Shown here piece after piece: positions 9,562 to 18,825 of a stretch of DNA of 42,589 nt (within the stretch, counting starts at the first letter, position 1; every line of letters starts with the position of its first letter). The translations under genes were made by a program, and so were the position numbers. Where the stretch lies: positions 1 through 42,589 of the forward strand of contig JAPPFD010000013.1 in assembly GCA_028823995.1 (NCBI GenBank), in the 5' to 3' direction. The notes below the pieces were generated by a model that saw only the letters and a program-made list of their open reading frames with translations, made no database searches and was not told where the DNA came from. This DNA is from a bacterium (GTDB taxonomy: Bacteria > Actinomycetota > Acidimicrobiia > Spongiisociales > ZC4RG35).

Positions 9562-12105
9562 TCAACTGCCTAACCCTGGATTCACATCCAACCGGACTCC
9601 TTGACCTTGCCGAGAGCCCCGGTGGGCGTGGTCGGCTTTCAGGTCGGCATCGTCCGACAGACGCCGGGCTCTGTAGCGCATTCGCATGTTCTGGTATGCC
9701 GCCCAGACACTCATGGTGGGCGGCAGGAGGAAGGTCGAGACTATCAGCGAGTAGATGAGGGCCAGCGCCACCATCAGGCCGAAGTTCCGGAACACGACCA
9801 GGTCCGACAGCGCCAGCACCCCCATTCCCAGAGCCGTGGTCAAGGCCGATCCCATGAGCGCCGAGCCGGTGGTGGAGAGCGTGCGGCCCATGGCCTCCTC
9901 CGGGTCGCGCGCCTGTGAGTACTCCTCCTGGTACCGATAGATGATATGAATCGTGTAGTCCACGCCAACACCGATCACCAGGGCGATGACCGCCGATGTG
10001 GTGATGGTGTAGGGGATGCCGAGCAGTCCCATGGTGCCCAGCATCCAGATGAGGGACACGACGACCGGCGCCACCGCAATGACGCCCAGCACGGATTGGC
10101 GCATGGTGATCCTGAAGAAGAGCATGAGGATGGCAAGGGCCGCCACGATGGTCATGACGGTTGTCTGAGTCTGGGTCTCCCTGATCTCGTCGTTGACAAC
10201 TACGTACCGGATCTCCGACGACGTGACGGTGATCTCCTCGTCGCCCCCGAACCAGAGCCCCTCGATGTCTTCCTGCATCCATCTGGTTCGCTGCTGGTCT
10301 CCGGTGAAGGCCTGAAACTGGAGAAGCATGGTGTCCACGCCGTGGGGGTCCTCTGCGAGGACGCGAGCCAGCTCATCAGGCTCTCTCTCCTTCATCCTCA
10401 CGACGAACTCCTGCACCAACTCCCGATCGACCTGGAGACGGGCCGTGGCCCGGTTGAACAGGGCCTCCAGTTCGGGGTCGTACCTGTCTCCCAGTGTGCC
10501 GTCGTCGGTGATCCAGTCGACGACCACAATGCCCGGGGATGTCTGGATCCCCGACACCGCGCCTCGCGGGCGTCGCAGGTTGTCATCGAAGGCGGTGGTC
10601 AGGTCCACCAGGTTGAACAGGGTCCGGGGTTCGGTTATCTCGGCCTTCACGAGGACATCCACCACCTCCGTCGAACCACCGACCGCCGCCCTAAGGGTGT
10701 CCAGGTCCCGGTTGAGGTCCCCCCCGCTGGGCAGCAGGTCCCGATGACTGAAGTCGGTCGTGACCGAAGCGGCCGCGAACCCGAACCCGACGGTGGCGGC
10801 TGCAAGCACCGCCAGAAGCGGCACAGGCCAGCGCACCGAGGCCATTCCCAGCAGCCGCCCCGCCCAGCCCACGCCGGGCAGGGAGTCAGAGATGGGACGG
10901 GCCGGCGGGAGGGCGCCACGCTCCTCCCTGCGCCGATCGATGATGGTCCGGACGGCCGGCACGAATGTCAGCATCACCACGAAACTGAGCCCCACCCCCA
11001 CGGCGGCGACCACTCCGAAATCCCCGATTGGGGCAACGGGCGACAGGAGGTTGCTGAGGAGGCTCACCATAGTCGTTCCGGCCGCCAGCGCCACCGGGGT
11101 GATCACCTTCCGCAGTCCGCCCCGCATCGCTTCTGCGACCGGCTCTCCACTGATCCGGTACTCCCGGTAGCGGGACAGCGACTGGATGACGTAATCCACG
11201 GCCAGACCGATGAGGATTATGGGCACCATGGCTCCGAAGGCGTTGGGCGGACCGATGAGATCCAGTGCACCCGGCCCCAGCCAGCCTTCTGCTCCGAGGG
11301 TCCAGGTAAGGGCCAGCCCAAGGCCCACAAGGGTCAACAACAGGTCCAGCCCCGAACGCATGAACAGCAGCATCAATGCCGAGACCACCAATACGGCCAG
11401 GGCCATCAGCGGCACGAAGCCCGGGCCCGTGGCCTCCTGGTACACCTGCTCGATCAGGGCCGGAGACACGGTTCCCACCAGAAGCGGTCCTTGTGAAGTC
11501 TCCGCGAGGTCGTGGATCTTCAATTGCGCCTGCCTAGCCAGATCGTCCCCGGTGTCGCGCAGCCTGATAGTGGCCACCGATATGAGGGTGCCGTCGCGGT
11601 CGGTTCCGGTCATCTCCAAGAGAGCGGTCTGCGGCCGAACCAATCCGGGGTCGGTGAGCATCCGTTCGATTGCCGAGTTGATCTCCGCCTGCGTAACCCT
11701 TTCAAAGCCGTCGGTCTCCAGGACTCCGCCGATCACGGACGTCGGGGCCACGATGGCATGGGAGGGCGTCAGCGTCCCCGCTACGCCCGGCTCAACTGCG
11801 ATGCGGTCCAGCAACTCGTCCATCTGCGCCAGGCCGGCAGGCGACAGGGCGTTGCCGCGGAATATGACCGTCGTAACAACCGCGTCGGATGAACCTCCGA
11901 AGAGTTCATCGATAGTGTCGGCCGCCCTGGCGACGTCGCTGTCGGAGGGGAGGAAGGTCACGGTCCCGGTCTCGGCCTGGGGGACCCGGAGCGTGAGACC
12001 CCCACCGAAGAGCAACGTGGCCGCCAACACCGCCGCCAACGTTATCCAGGGACGCGCCGCCACAGCCCGGATTGCCAAATCGAATACTCGGGTTAGGCGA
12101 AACAC
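9562..12105 (-). CDS. MMPL/RND-superfamily transporter
   Basis: This 847-aa inner-membrane protein has the duplicated RND layout. An N-terminal helix (about residues 15-35) is followed by an extracytoplasmic domain and a five-helix bundle around 230-390, and the pattern then repeats, ending near 830. Motifs such as VDYVIQSLSRYREY and GVDYTIHIIYRYQEEYS in corresponding positions of each half match the conserved Asp-bearing helix of MMPL/hydrophobe exporters. Such proteins use the proton gradient to move lipids, hopanoids or drugs. The substrate cannot be read from sequence, and no membrane-fusion partner is adjacent. The start is GTG at 12105 with a weak RBS. The 291-base gap to the divergent ATP-grasp gene presumably holds both promoters. 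Confidence 0.92.
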   Translation of the reverse strand: MFRLTRVFDLAIRAVAARPWITLAAVLAATLLFGGGLTLRVPQAETGTVTFLPSDSDVARAADTIDELFGGSSDAVVTTVIFRGNALSPAGLAQMDELLDRIAVEPGVAGTLTPSHAIVAPTSVIGGVLETDGFERVTQAEINSAIERMLTDPGLVRPQTALLEMTGTDRDGTLISVATIRLRDTGDDLARQAQLKIHDLAETSQGPLLVGTVSPALIEQVYQEATGPGFVPLMALAVLVVSALMLLFMRSGLDLLLTLVGLGLALTWTLGAEGWLGPGALDLIGPPNAFGAMVPIILIGLAVDYVIQSLSRYREYRISGEPVAEAMRGGLRKVITPVALAAGTTMVSLLSNLLSPVAPIGDFGVVAAVGVGLSFVVMLTFVPAVRTIIDRRREERGALPPARPISDSLPGVGWAGRLLGMASVRWPVPLLAVLAAATVGFGFAAASVTTDFSHRDLLPSGGDLNRDLDTLRAAVGGSTEVVDVLVKAEITEPRTLFNLVDLTTAFDDNLRRPRGAVSGIQTSPGIVVVDWITDDGTLGDRYDPELEALFNRATARLQVDRELVQEFVVRMKEREPDELARVLAEDPHGVDTMLLQFQAFTGDQQRTRWMQEDIEGLWFGGDEEITVTSSEIRYVVVNDEIRETQTQTTVMTIVAALAILMLFFRITMRQSVLGVIAVAPVVVSLIWMLGTMGLLGIPYTITTSAVIALVIGVGVDYTIHIIYRYQEEYSQARDPEEAMGRTLSTTGSALMGSALTTALGMGVLALSDLVVFRNFGLMVALALIYSLIVSTFLLPPTMSVWAAYQNMRMRYRARRLSDDADLKADHAHRGSRQGQGVRLDVNPGLGS

Positions 12106-12396
12106 TCAGGACACCTGTTCAAGCAATCGGAACACCGATCGCCAACCTCCGGAACCAGACTCGTCGAAGCCTAACTTTCCAGCCAACTTATGTGGAAAGC
12201 ACAAGACGGCTCCCTCCACCGCCGACTCCCTCCCGGGGGCTGGGTCGGCAAAGGGGCGCCCATGTCACCAGCCGGCAACCCCCCAAGGCCTCGGAGATTT
12301 CATCCACACCTACAATCACCAAGAGGCCGGAGGGAACGGAATGGAAGTGATGGCGGCCGCTCAAACCAGGCACAACATCGGCGAAGCGAGGTAGGC

Positions 12397-13830
12397 GTGA
12401 ACTTCGATTCGTACGATCTCGACCCGGCCGTGTTCGACGAGATGTTCGGCGCCGACGGCACACCCCACCCCCACTGTGAGGATCTGTACGACACGCTGGG
12501 GTCGATGTCGTCCGCCGATCTGAGCGCCATCGGAGAATGGGTCACCCGCTCGTTCACCAACGAGGGGATCACCTTCACCGTCTACGGCGACGACGAGGAG
12601 ACCGAGCGCATCATCCCCATCGACTCCGTTCCCCGGGTGATGTCCGCCGCCGAATGGGGCGACCTCACCGCCGGCCTCAAACAGCGGCTCTCGGCCCTCA
12701 ATCGCTTCCTGGAGGACATCTACAGCGAGGCCCGCATCATCGCCGACGGGGTGATACCGGCCGACATGGTGCGGGACTGTCCCCAGTACCGCCTGGAGAT
12801 GAGGGGGTTCAAGGCGCCCCACGGCGTCTGGGTGGCGGTCTGCGGGACCGACCTGGTCCGCACCAACGAAGGTTTCCGCGTCCTCGAGGACAACCTGCGT
12901 GTCCCCTCGGGCGTGTCGTACATGCTGGCCATACGGAAGGCGACCAAGTCCGCCCACCGGCTCCTGTACCGGCTCTCGGGAGTGCGCGACATCGAGAACT
13001 ACGGGCTCATCCTCGCCCAGACCCTGCGGGAACTGGCGCCCGAGGGACGCTCCGACCCCACCATGGCGCTCCTCACCCCCGGGATCTACAACTCGGCGTT
13101 CTACGAGCACATGTTCCTGGCCCGCCAGATCGGCGCCGACCTGGTGGAGGGCCGGGACCTGTTGGTCGAGGACGGCTACGTCTACATGCGCACCACGTCG
13201 GGGTTGAAACGAGTCGACGTGATCTACCGGCGCGTCGACGACGACTTCCTGGATCCCCTGGTCTTCCGCCCCGACTCGCTGCTCGGGGTCCCGGGCCTGT
13301 TGCACGCCGCCCGCCTCGGGAACGTCTCGCTCGTCAACGCTCCCGGCACAGGGGTGGCCGACGACAAGAGCGTCTACGCCTTCGTCCCCGACATGATCCG
13401 CTACTACCTGGGCGAAGAGCCCTTGATCCACAACGTCGAGACCTACCTGTGCAGACGCCCCGAGGACCTCGAGTACACCCTCGACAACCTCGAACGCCTG
13501 GTGGTCAAGCGGGTCGGCGAGTCGGGCGGGTACGGGATGCTGATCGGCCCCCACTCGACCGCGGAGGAGCGCAACGAGTTCGCAGCCCTGCTGAGGGCGG
13601 ACCCCGCCGACTACATATCCCAGCCCACCCTCGCCCTGTCGCGTGCGCCGTGCCTCATCGAGGGACGGCTGGAGCCGCGGCACGTGGACCTGCGGCCCTT
13701 CATCCTGACCGGCGCCGAGACCCGGATCGTGCCGGGGGCGTTCTGCCGCATCGCCCTGCGCCGCGGGAGCCTGGTTGTCAACTCCAGCCAGGGCGGGGGC
13801 GGCAAGGACTTCTGGGTACTGGACGACTGA
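12397..13830 (+). CDS. Circularly permuted type 2 ATP-grasp protein
   Basis: The 477-aa protein belongs to the circularly permuted ATP-grasp family (DUF404/DUF407 type). Recognisable stretches are FNRFLEDIYSE-like (LNRFLEDIYSE), FRVLEDNLRVPSGVSY, LLTPGIYNSAFYEH, GRDLLVEDGYVYMRT and VKRVGESGGYGMLIG. These supply the nucleotide and metal sites. ATP-grasp enzymes ligate a carboxylate to an amine or thiol, so this one is predicted to form a peptide-like bond on an unknown substrate. The GTG at 12397 is chosen because it follows GCGAGGTAG and matches family N-termini (MNFDSYDLD); upstream in-frame extension lacks similarity. It is the first gene of a tight operon with the next two genes. Confidence 0.93.
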   Translation: MNFDSYDLDPAVFDEMFGADGTPHPHCEDLYDTLGSMSSADLSAIGEWVTRSFTNEGITFTVYGDDEETERIIPIDSVPRVMSAAEWGDLTAGLKQRLSALNRFLEDIYSEARIIADGVIPADMVRDCPQYRLEMRGFKAPHGVWVAVCGTDLVRTNEGFRVLEDNLRVPSGVSYMLAIRKATKSAHRLLYRLSGVRDIENYGLILAQTLRELAPEGRSDPTMALLTPGIYNSAFYEHMFLARQIGADLVEGRDLLVEDGYVYMRTTSGLKRVDVIYRRVDDDFLDPLVFRPDSLLGVPGLLHAARLGNVSLVNAPGTGVADDKSVYAFVPDMIRYYLGEEPLIHNVETYLCRRPEDLEYTLDNLERLVVKRVGESGGYGMLIGPHSTAEERNEFAALLRADPADYISQPTLALSRAPCLIEGRLEPRHVDLRPFILTGAETRIVPGAFCRIALRRGSLVVNSSQGGGGKDFWVLDD

Positions 13831-13836
13831 TCGCCG

Positions 13837-14826
13837 ATGCTGTCGAGAAGCGCCGCGGGGCTGTATTGGATGGGCCGTTACCTGGAGAGAGCCAGCCACC
13901 TGTCCCGGCTGCTCCGCCAGCAGACCGAGTCGCTCGCCGACAGCCCGCCCCGGGACATCTACTTCGGCTGGCACCGCATATATGGCGCACTGGACCGGGA
14001 GCCGCTCAGCGGCGCGCTGGAACTCGACAGCGACGACCTGTTCGCACTGGTCGACTCGTTCGCGCTGGCCGACGACCTGACCTTCGAACCCACCAACCCC
14101 GACTCGATCCGCAGTTGCTTCGCCCAGGGACGGGAGAACGCCCGCCAGATGCGCCACCACATCTCCGCCGAGATGTGGACCTGCCTGAACCAGTCGCACC
14201 TCCGGCTCCAGGACATGGAGATGCAGGACATATGGGTCAGGTCTCCTGAGAATTTCTACGCCGAGACCGCCGCGGAGATCGACACGTTCCGTGGCGTGAC
14301 CTCGTCCACCCTGTACCGCGACGACGCCTGGCACTTCGTCCAGTTGGGAAACTACATAGAGAGGGTCCAACTCTCCGCCTCCCTCCTGATGGCCCAGATC
14401 TCAGCGGTCCACTTGTTCGAGATCCCGGCGGACGCCTACTGGACCAGCCTTCTCCGCCACTACTACGCGTTCGAGGCCTACAACCGCGCCTCCAGCGCCG
14501 CCATCGACCCAGACCGCGTCCTGGGCCTCTTGGTCACCAACCCCCAACTCCCCGACTCGTTGAGCCTGTCCGTGGCCGAGTTGTGCACCGAGTTGGCCGC
14601 CATCGGACCGGGACCAGACACCGAGGCCACCGCCCGGACCCGGAGCCAGGCCGAGTACCTTCGCCAGTTGGTCGGGATCGAATGGCCCGGCGGCGCCGAC
14701 GGCCACGCCCTGCTGGGAAAGATCGACGTCGGGTGCCGACAACTCCACGACCTGGTGACGAAGACCTATTTCGACTACCCGGTTCTCGCGCCTGACCAAG
14801 GGAGGGCCGGCAGGCACGACCAGTGA
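13837..14826 (+). CDS. Alpha-E domain protein (DUF403)
   Basis: This 329-aa all-helical protein of the alpha-E family opens with the diagnostic MLSRSAAGLYWMGRYLERA. Later conserved pieces are FAQGRENARQMRHHIS, WTCLNQSHL and FVQLGNYIERVQLSASLL. Function is unknown. The domain nearly always accompanies circularly permuted ATP-grasp and transglutaminase-like proteins and is thought to act with them in one predicted peptide-modifying system. The gene begins six bases after the ATP-grasp stop and overlaps the next gene by four bases, so the three are translationally coupled. Confidence 0.93.
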   Translation: MLSRSAAGLYWMGRYLERASHLSRLLRQQTESLADSPPRDIYFGWHRIYGALDREPLSGALELDSDDLFALVDSFALADDLTFEPTNPDSIRSCFAQGRENARQMRHHISAEMWTCLNQSHLRLQDMEMQDIWVRSPENFYAETAAEIDTFRGVTSSTLYRDDAWHFVQLGNYIERVQLSASLLMAQISAVHLFEIPADAYWTSLLRHYYAFEAYNRASSAAIDPDRVLGLLVTNPQLPDSLSLSVAELCTELAAIGPGPDTEATARTRSQAEYLRQLVGIEWPGGADGHALLGKIDVGCRQLHDLVTKTYFDYPVLAPDQGRAGRHDQ

Positions 14827-15716
14827 CCGCACCCGCCGGCGGAGCTCAGGATTCGTCGCGCTACCGCATCGAACACGTCACCCGCTTCGTGTACACCCAG
14901 GCGGTCCGCCGATGCACCATGTCACTCTGCCTCCAACCCCTCCAGGTTCCCGGCCAGAGGCTTGCGGACTTTTCCGTCAAGACCACACCTCCCGCCAGGT
15001 TGACGACCGAGACCGACCCGTTCGGCAACACCCGGCACATCCTGACCCTCCACCAAGATCACGACTCCCTACAGGTCGTCTCGATTTCCGATGTGGAGAT
15101 GGAACCGCCGCCCGCCCTACCGGAACGCCTGGGAATGAGCACTTGGGACGAGGTCCGGGCTGGGGGCGCCGATCCGAAGTGGTGGGACTTCACCAGCGCA
15201 AGCCCGGTGGCCCGCCCCTCCCCTGCCCTCACTGAATTCGTCACGGGGCTGGGAGTCGAACCGGAAGGCGATCCTCTGGCCGACCTGATGGCGCTGTCGG
15301 AGGCGCTCAACGACGCTTTCGAGTACCTGCCGGGCGCCACATCGGTGGACTCCACGATCGACGAATTCCTCGCCTCGGGGAAGGGCGTGTGCCAGGACTA
15401 CACCCACGTCATGGTCGCCATCGCCCGCTCCTGGGGCGTTCCGACCCGGTATGTGTCGGGGTACCTGTACGTTACCGCTGACGGGTCGGGACAGCCCGGA
15501 TCGGCCTTCGGGGCCGCCACCCACGCCTGGGCCGAGACCCGCCTGCCCCGCCTGGGCTGGATCGGCCTCGACCCCACCAATCGGACCCTGGCCGACCACA
15601 AATACGTGCGGATCGCGGTAGGCCGCGACTACCGAGACGTCCCCCCCACGCGAGGAGTGATCGAGGGAGGAGGCGAATCCCAACTGGAGGTAAACGTCCG
15701 GATGACCCTCCTCTGA
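14823..15716 (+). CDS. Transglutaminase-like cysteine peptidase family protein
   Basis: The 297-aa protein has an N-terminal beta-sandwich domain (RYRIEHVTRFVYTQAV, typical of bacterial transglutaminase N-domains) and a core transglutaminase domain. The catalytic Cys is in GKGVCQDYTHV, near residue 195. His is in ATHAWAE and Asp in WIGLDPTN, completing the triad. The fold can form, hydrolyse or transfer amide bonds. In this operon it is expected to work opposite or alongside the ATP-grasp ligase. The start is GTG at 14823 inside the 4-base overlap GTGA with the alpha-E stop. The gap that follows (15717-15963) has no gene I can support. Confidence 0.93.
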   Translation: MTAPAGGAQDSSRYRIEHVTRFVYTQAVRRCTMSLCLQPLQVPGQRLADFSVKTTPPARLTTETDPFGNTRHILTLHQDHDSLQVVSISDVEMEPPPALPERLGMSTWDEVRAGGADPKWWDFTSASPVARPSPALTEFVTGLGVEPEGDPLADLMALSEALNDAFEYLPGATSVDSTIDEFLASGKGVCQDYTHVMVAIARSWGVPTRYVSGYLYVTADGSGQPGSAFGAATHAWAETRLPRLGWIGLDPTNRTLADHKYVRIAVGRDYRDVPPTRGVIEGGGESQLEVNVRMTLL

Positions 15717-15963
15717 CAGATCCCGGCGTAGTGAAGGGCCACAGCCGGGTTCTCGTTGTCCCAAGGCGGAACTCAACCTGCCGAAGACGTAACCGCCTTT
15801 CGCCTTTTATTGCGGGTACCGAATGTGATGCGGGGTTCTGCCCCGAGGATGGGATAGATCGGGCCACGGTAGCGGTGTGGACTGTGCGGGTGTTGGATGG
15901 AGCGGATCCATGGCCGGTGGCGTTGCCGCGTTGTTCGGACATGGACACCTTGGAGGTGCCGTT

Positions 15964-16620
15964 TTAGTCGTTGTCTGCGGTGGGTTTTGGACCGGTTGGG
16001 CGGATTGACCCGATGAAGCGTTCCATCAATTCGTTCCACGCCCCTTCGGTGGGTGGTCCGCTGCTTCGAGGCTTTGCCAGAGCGGCGAGCCGAACGCCGA
16101 GGCTGAGCGTCTGGCACGAGAGCACGATGGCCTCGGTGCTCAGCGTCTGGTCGATCTCGCCGGTTGCTTTGCCATGGTCAACTATCTGGGTGAGCACGTC
16201 GGCCTCGATGTCGAGGGCGCGTGCAAGATCTGCTCTGAGAGAGGGATCGCGGCGGGCGCTAACGCAAGCTTCGAGCATGAGGTTGCCGGCCTCGTCGTCT
16301 CGCTGCGTGTCAATCAGCCCGCCGCCTAGGGCTGCGAGCTTCTGTGCAGTTGTCAAGTCGGCACGGGTGGACACCGACAGGGTGTTGCGCGAGCCGTGTT
16401 GTTCAACCGCCGCTACGAACAGTTCCCGCTTGGTGGGCCATCGCGAGTAGACCGCCCCCGTGGACAGGCCGCACAGGCGGGCGACGTCGATGACCCGAGC
16501 GGCTTCATAACCCTTCGCACCGAACACGCGAGCCGCAGCTTCCAAAATGCGCTCACCCACCTCACGCGAGCCACGACGGACGTTTGAACGCCCGGAAGCC
16601 GTCACTGATAAACCCTGCAT
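15964..16620 (-). CDS. TetR-family transcriptional regulator
   Basis: The 218-aa protein has an N-terminal TetR helix-turn-helix at about residues 20-65 (ILEAAARVFGAKGYEAARV, then LSTGAVYSRWPTKRELF) and a helical ligand-binding domain. It is divergent from a second TetR gene, and the 193-base gap between them likely holds both promoters. No enzyme or transporter gene lies close enough to name a target other than autoregulation. The ATG at 16620 has only a weak RBS; a GTG a few codons downstream (V6) is an alternative. The ligand is unknown. Confidence 0.9.
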   Translation of the reverse strand: MQGLSVTASGRSNVRRGSREVGERILEAAARVFGAKGYEAARVIDVARLCGLSTGAVYSRWPTKRELFVAAVEQHGSRNTLSVSTRADLTTAQKLAALGGGLIDTQRDDEAGNLMLEACVSARRDPSLRADLARALDIEADVLTQIVDHGKATGEIDQTLSTEAIVLSCQTLSLGVRLAALAKPRSSGPPTEGAWNELMERFIGSIRPTGPKPTADND

Positions 16621-16813
16621 GAACCGATCATGTTATCAACGGGACCGAGGAAGCGGACTGATCGAATCCCAGCGGCTTTGTGGAGGTGACAAGGTGTCAA
16701 CGAGACGCCATCGGGCAATTCCCCGCTATCAAACAACGCAACCGGTTTGGGTCTATTCCCGATCGATAGCAGCCCGCCGGGTAACCTTGGATGGTCCTTT
16801 ACGGGAGATAGCC

Positions 16814-17452
16814 ATGCCTACCAAAGTCGAACCACGTAGGCGAAGCGGCTCGGAGGAAACCGCGAGGCGGGTACTGGAAGCCGCTGCCGCAGAGTTCGTG
16901 GAACGCGGGTATGACAAGGCTGTCATCAGCAACATCGCCCGTCGCGCCGGGGTCACTCCAGGTGCGGTGTACCCGCGGTGGCCTAACAAGAGCGATCTGA
17001 TGGCCGCTGCCCTCGACCATCTCTTTGAGCAGTTACTGCCCGAGCAGAGGATTAAGGACATGGGCATTGCGGAGTTGCCGGCAAACGTTCTGGCCCTGGC
17101 GTGGGCTGCCCAACTGTTGCGACCCGAGGAGACGAAGGATGTGCTGGTGCAGGTGTTCGGTAGCGCCCGCAACAACGCGGTAATCCAAGAGCGCCTGCAG
17201 GGCTTCATAAACGACCAGGCCCACCAGTTGAGCATGATGATCGAGAGGGGCAAGGATGAGGGATTCTGCGATCCCGAGCTAGACACCACTGCCATAACCT
17301 TGCTTTGTCAAGCGATCGGAATCGGTACGCATCTGTTGTTGGCTGCGGGGTTGGAGGATCGTCACATTCCATCCGAACAGGACTGGCTGACGCTCTTCGT
17401 GAAGTTGCTCGGCGTCGTCGCCTCAGATCCAACCACAGAATCGACCGGCTGA
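16814..17452 (+). CDS. TetR-family transcriptional regulator
   Basis: The 212-aa protein has the TetR DNA-binding domain at residues 10-60 (RRVLEAAAAEFVERGYDKA, then VTPGAVYPRWPNKSDLM). Its C-terminal domain has LLCQAIGIGTHLLLAAGL, comparable with the partner TetR's LSCQTLSLGVRLAALA, so the two divergent regulators are probably related by an old duplication. The start is ATG at 16814 with GGGAG six bases upstream; the longer open frame back to 16547 overlaps the partner's coding region and is rejected. Targets and ligand are unknown. Confidence 0.9.
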   Translation: MPTKVEPRRRSGSEETARRVLEAAAAEFVERGYDKAVISNIARRAGVTPGAVYPRWPNKSDLMAAALDHLFEQLLPEQRIKDMGIAELPANVLALAWAAQLLRPEETKDVLVQVFGSARNNAVIQERLQGFINDQAHQLSMMIERGKDEGFCDPELDTTAITLLCQAIGIGTHLLLAAGLEDRHIPSEQDWLTLFVKLLGVVASDPTTESTG

Positions 17453-17579
17453 CTCGGGGACGGACCGCACAGGGGATCAATCCCATTTGGGGAAACCCTG
17501 CGCAATGGAGGGATCGAAGAGGCGACTCCCAACGGGAACGCAGGTGTCCGGATAACCCTCCTCTAGCGGGCCGCTCCCT

Positions 17580-17849
17580 TCAGGTCAGCTCTCCGTGTGC
17601 CAGGTCCGCCTCGACCATGTTGATCAGTTTGGTCACAGTCTGCCCGGCCGCGGTCAGGACATGATGAACGTTCCCCAGGCTCTGCCAAGTCCCGTCGACA
17701 AAGATGTAAATGGTTCCATCAAGCTGTTTGACTTGCGGATCGGTCGCGTCGAAAAGGCGGAGAGACGTGGCAACGCCGTCGATTATCTCGGCAGCCCGGT
17801 ACAGCCGGCCCTGCAGGTTGCGGTAGACAGCGAGGTCGGTGTGGTGCAT
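17580..17849 (-). CDS. Small conserved-looking protein of unknown function (89 aa)
   Basis: From the ATG at 17849, preceded by GGAAGGG, the frame encodes 89 residues beginning MHHTDLAVYRNLQGRLYRA. It ends in a hydrophilic helix (VTKLINMVEADLAHGE). The mix of beta-like (TIYIFVDGTWQSLG) and helical segments looks like a real folded cytoplasmic protein. I cannot name a family. It starts 13 bases after the stop of a 40-aa membrane peptide gene on the same strand, so the two are probably co-transcribed. A longer start at 17882 is possible but lacks an RBS. Confidence 0.6.
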   Translation of the reverse strand: MHHTDLAVYRNLQGRLYRAAEIIDGVATSLRLFDATDPQVKQLDGTIYIFVDGTWQSLGNVHHVLTAAGQTVTKLINMVEADLAHGELT

Positions 17850-17862
17850 TAGCCCTTCCTTT

Positions 17863-17985
17863 CTAGTGGTCCCGGCCAACATGGGTAAAGATCTGGCCTG
17901 CTTGGCAGGTGATAAGGGTTAGCAGTCCGAGGGTGAACAGGCCGGGCAATGCGTTGACAGCATCGGGATTGGTACGGTTCATCAT
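17863..17985 (-). CDS. Small single-pass membrane protein (40 aa)
   Basis: A short frame begins MMNRTNPDA, preceded by AGAGGGA, and contains one hydrophobic segment (ALPGLFTLGLLTLITCQAG) followed by a His-containing tail. Size and single helix suggest a small membrane peptide. It heads a likely two-gene operon with the 89-aa protein downstream. TATATT at about 18013-18018 on this strand could be the -10 box. It is a prediction from RBS, hydrophobicity and context only. Confidence 0.45.
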   Translation of the reverse strand: MMNRTNPDAVNALPGLFTLGLLTLITCQAGQIFTHVGRDH

Positions 17986-18174
17986 TCCCTCTATTGGTAA
18001 TGATGGTACAAAATATATCGGACGATTTGTGAGGTTTTTACAGTGGAGGCTTTTCTTCCGATCTGGGGACAGTCGGGTTGGGAGTGGTTGCCGCCCGCCG
18101 GGTTGGGGGCCTGTTGTCGTCAGTTGGAGATAGGTGCACCCATTTGTCCCCTCCAAGGGAACGCTCCCCGACTC

Positions 18175-18708
18175 TCAGTTCTGCTCTATTACCCCGCAGG
18201 CCACTCGGTCTCCAGCGCCAGGTTCAACGCCGTAGGAATCCGGTTTAGCGTGAATGATGATCGCCGAGCCATCGGAGTCAAACACAGATGTCTCGGCATC
18301 AGCCGCCAGGGTCACCTGGTCAGTGAAGACGTCCGCCCGGGCGGTACCGTCGCTCCCGGCGTAGATATTCGGTAGGTCGCCGGCATGTGACCCGTCGGGA
18401 TGCATGAAACCGTGGCCGTGGTCCGTTGGAGCGAAGTGTCCACCGGCGGCCGAGAAGTCCGGTGTGCAAGCGCCGACCGAGTGAATGTGGAAACCGTGGG
18501 CACCGGGAATCAGGTCCTTGACATCGGCCGAGATCAACACTCCGTTGGGTCCCTGCGCCAGGGTGACAGTTCCCATTGGCATACCGTCCGGGCCCGACAT
18601 TGATGCCACCGCAGTAGCACCCACCCCGGATGGCTCATCCTCGCCACAGGAGGCCAGGATCAGAGGGATGAGCGCCACCAATGCCATGAACGTCCATCGT
18701 GCCTTCAC
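18175..18708 (-). CDS. sodC: Cu/Zn superoxide dismutase, lipoprotein
   Basis: The 177-aa product disproportionates superoxide outside the cytoplasmic membrane. The N-terminus (VKARWTFMALVALIPLILASCGEDE) is a lipoprotein signal with lipobox LASC. Metal ligands are all present: copper His pair in HGFHIHS, bridging His in GGHFAP, zinc His residues in DHGHG and GSHAGDLPN with its Asp, and the last copper His in AIIIHAKPD. Cys in VGAC and VACGVI form the usual disulfide. The start is GTG at 18708 with GGGGAGA upstream; the 107 extra residues of the longer open frame overlap the divergent RNase H gene. A sodC gene together with katG and a Sec-redoxin nearby suggests exposure to oxidants. Confidence 0.93.
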   Translation of the reverse strand: MKARWTFMALVALIPLILASCGEDEPSGVGATAVASMSGPDGMPMGTVTLAQGPNGVLISADVKDLIPGAHGFHIHSVGACTPDFSAAGGHFAPTDHGHGFMHPDGSHAGDLPNIYAGSDGTARADVFTDQVTLAADAETSVFDSDGSAIIIHAKPDSYGVEPGAGDRVACGVIEQN

Positions 18709-18825
18709 TGTCTCCCCGAATTCTAACCTCGATGACCACGTGGCAGTAGCGACGCCCTTGTCCGGTGGAGCGGGAACCCGCCGGAGCTGGCTGCCTAGTG
18801 GACCCATCCGGTACTCTGGCAGCCA

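Noticed and set aside
9946..11496. 516-codon plus-strand frame opposite the MMPL gene
   Set aside because: His/Gln/Arg-rich antisense shadow; the minus strand encodes a clear RND transporter.
12361..14370. 669-codon open frame antisense to the ATP-grasp and alpha-E genes
   Set aside because: It is a GC-rich shadow frame. The opposite strand encodes two conserved proteins, and the antisense product is low-complexity Val/Gly/Asp/His with no motif.
16547..16813. N-terminal extension of the second TetR regulator
   Set aside because: It overlaps the divergent TetR gene and its promoter; the internal ATG 16814 has a good RBS and matches family length.
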